NCBI GenBank assembly: GCA_905194315.1
Contig: CAJJRX010000050.1
Span: forward strand, 1-6,854
Direction of reading: 5' to 3'
Origin: an uncultured Sutterella sp.
Lineage (GTDB): Bacteria; Pseudomonadota; Gammaproteobacteria; Burkholderiales; Burkholderiaceae_F
Length of the DNA stretch: 6,854 bases
Shown: piece by piece, positions 5,401 through 6,854 of the stretch
How the letters are laid out: every line of letters starts with the position of its first letter
How positions within the stretch are numbered: position 1 is the stretch's first letter
Made by a program: the position numbers and the translations under genes
Notes under the pieces: generated by a model
What the model was told of the DNA's origin: nothing
Databases searched by the model: none
Seen by the model: the letters and a program-made list of their open reading frames with translations, nothing else

Positions 5401-5605
5401 CGTTGAACTTTTTCTCTTCTCCCGCCTTTTTGACGCTATCCCTGACTCTATCCTGCAAACACTTGCCCCCCTCTGCACCACCTGTTTTCCCGCCGCCGCT
5501 CACGATACCCGTCGAAAAAAAGTGGCAAAATAATCTTCGTCACGCACCTGCCTTCACACTTTCGAGGCTGATGTCCACCATTCACTGATAACCTGAGGAT
5601 CAAAG
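5401..5605 (+). other. Spacer and upstream region of the C-S lyase gene
   Basis: No gene is seen. The first half (to about 5500) is strongly pyrimidine-rich on the plus strand, with runs of T and C and few purines. The lyase ribosome binding site TGAGGA (5594-5599) is clear. A promoter is expected here because a strong terminator lies upstream, but candidates such as TTGACG (5430-5435) lack a matching -10 box at normal spacing. Confidence 0.5.
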
Positions 5606-6769
5606 ATGACCTACGATTTCAAAACGGAAGTCAACCGTTTCGGCACCCGCGCACTCAAGTGGCTCATTGATGAGGATGAACTGCCCATCTGGGTCGCCGA
5701 CATGGATTTCAGGACCGCGCCCGCCATTATTGAGGCCCTTCAGAAACGTGTCGAACACGGCATCTTCGGGTACACCCGCGTCGATGACACCTGGCGTGAT
5801 GCATACCGCACGTGGTGGTCCACCCGCTACGGCTGGGAGATTCCCCGTGAAAACCTGCTCTTTGCCACCGGCATCATGCCGGCGCTGCACAGTGCAATCC
5901 GCCGCTTTACATCCATCGGTGACAAGGTCGTTCTGATCAGCCCGGTCTACCACTGCTTTTATGAGGCTGTTGAGGAAAACGGCCGGATTGCACTCGAGTG
6001 CCCGCTTGATTGCAAAGACGGGGTGTACTCTCTCGATCTGGAACGGCTCGACGCCACGCTGGCCACGCCAAGCGTGGAGGCAATGATTCTGTGCAATCCG
6101 CACAACCCCACCGGTCAGATCTGGACGAAAGAGGAACTCGCAGCCATCGGTGAAATGGCCAGCCGCCACAACATCGTTATTTTCAATGACGAAATCCACT
6201 GCGACCTGGTTGATCCCGGCTACCGGTACACACCGTTTGCTACAGTGAGCAAGGCCTGTGAGGAACACTCCATCACGTTTATCTCCCCGTCGAAAACATT
6301 CAATGTGCCCGGCATGAGCTCGGCAGCGGTGGTCACCGGCAATGCGCAGTGGCGCGCCCGTCTGAGCCGCGCCTTCCACGCCGACCAGATCGGCAACCCC
6401 GGGGCGCTTGCCGTGGATGTACCCGTGGCGGCCTTCACCGCCGGCGGCGCCTGGGTCGACGAACTGCGCGAAGTGCTCGCCCGTCATAAACGCCGCGTGG
6501 TTGATTTCGTCAACACGGAAATTCCCGGGCTCAAAGCCCGTCTGATGCCGGCCACCTATCTTGTGTGGATTGACTGCTCGGAAATCACCGCCAATACAGA
6601 CGCGCTCGTGAAGCATCTGCGTGAAACCGAAGGGCTGATCATCTCCGCAGGCGGCCCCTTCCGCGGTAACGGTGCAGCCTATCTGCGCTTTAATCCGGCC
6701 ACTCAGGAAACCCGTCTTGAAGACGCACTCGGACGCCTCAAACGCGGTGTGCTAAGTTTCAAAGCCTGA
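5606..6769 (+). CDS. patB: MalY/PatB-family PLP-dependent C-S lyase (cystathionine beta-lyase type)
   Basis: Fold-type I, class I/II aminotransferase-like enzyme that in this family cleaves the C-S bond of cystathionine or cysteine conjugates, yielding a thiol (homocysteine from cystathionine), pyruvate and ammonia; it should be cytosolic. The 387-residue length is typical. The start MTYDFKTEVNRFGTRALKW and IWVADMDFRTAP (28-39) are characteristic of MalY/PatB. FGYTR (54-58), SPVYHCFY (112-119), CNPHNPTG (163-170) and NDEIHCDL (194-201, D195 for the pyridine nitrogen) are present. The PLP lysine is K230 in SPSKTFNVPG (227-236), and the substrate-carboxylate arginine is probably R361 in YLRFN. 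The ATG follows TGAGGA at 6-base spacing. The gene stands alone, with a terminator directly after it; no regulator is adjacent in the window. Whether its main role is methionine synthesis, thiol release or regulation, as for E. coli MalY, cannot be told. Confidence 0.93.
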   Translation: MTYDFKTEVNRFGTRALKWLIDEDELPIWVADMDFRTAPAIIEALQKRVEHGIFGYTRVDDTWRDAYRTWWSTRYGWEIPRENLLFATGIMPALHSAIRRFTSIGDKVVLISPVYHCFYEAVEENGRIALECPLDCKDGVYSLDLERLDATLATPSVEAMILCNPHNPTGQIWTKEELAAIGEMASRHNIVIFNDEIHCDLVDPGYRYTPFATVSKACEEHSITFISPSKTFNVPGMSSAAVVTGNAQWRARLSRAFHADQIGNPGALAVDVPVAAFTAGGAWVDELREVLARHKRRVVDFVNTEIPGLKARLMPATYLVWIDCSEITANTDALVKHLRETEGLIISAGGPFRGNGAAYLRFNPATQETRLEDALGRLKRGVLSFKA

Positions 6770-6811
6770 TCAGACCGGCTCTCCGGCAGAGGGCAGCTCA
6801 GCCGTTTAGAT

Positions 6812-6843
6812 AAACCGATCAAATCTACTTTTGATCGGTTTTT
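6812..6843 (+). terminator. Intrinsic terminator after the C-S lyase gene
   Basis: AAACCGATCAAA (6812-6823) and TTTGATCGGTTT (6830-6841) form a perfect 12-bp stem with a 6-base loop, ending in TTTTT (6839-6843). It lies about 42 bases past the stop codon. The A-rich 5' arm gives a partial T-tract on the other strand, so some bidirectional activity is possible. Confidence 0.87.
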
Positions 6844-6854
6844 ATCATAAAGTT

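Noticed and set aside
5600..6616. Minus-strand open frame of 338 codons opposite the C-S lyase gene
   Set aside because: It lies wholly antisense to a gene with a clear PLP-enzyme sequence and good ribosome binding site; its own translation shows no family motif.

Overview
The window looks like a stretch of core chromosome from a betaproteobacterium. PriB and the rpsF-priB-rpsR-rplI order restrict it to beta/gammaproteobacteria, and the protein sequences read most like gut Sutterellaceae (Sutterella or Parasutterella relatives). That family-level placement is an impression from sequence, not a search result. No mobile element, integrase, CRISPR array or clearly foreign gene is visible.

Layout. 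Positions 1 to about 4984 are transcribed leftward (minus strand) in the order rnr (RNase R), rlmB (23S rRNA 2'-O-methyltransferase), rpsF (bS6), priB (primosomal protein N), rpsR (bS18), rplI (bL9). A minus-strand hairpin terminator follows rplI, and the left edge holds a possible ribosome binding site for a gene just outside the window. From about 5187 rightward the genes are on the plus strand: a near-consensus promoter, tRNA-Leu(CAG) with encoded CCA, a strong terminator, a pyrimidine-rich spacer, then a MalY/PatB-type PLP C-S lyase with its own terminator at the right edge.

How the genes work together. The leftward block is an RNA and ribosome maintenance set: RNase R degrades structured RNA, RlmB modifies the 23S peptidyl-transferase region, and three ribosomal proteins are co-transcribed with the replication-restart protein PriB. 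The most informative non-coding element is the rpsF leader. It can fold into a helix with a CCG-containing 3' bulge whose basal stem hides the rpsF Shine-Dalgarno sequence, which is the architecture known for S6:S18 autoregulatory leaders. Next to it is a strong hairpin whose T-tract faces the 'wrong' way, towards plus-strand transcription, although no plus-strand gene precedes it.

I see no evidence for an undescribed multi-gene system. The items worth checking are regulatory RNA structures, the two intergenic palindrome clusters, the divergent N-terminal part and internal insertion of RNase R, and the priB start codon.
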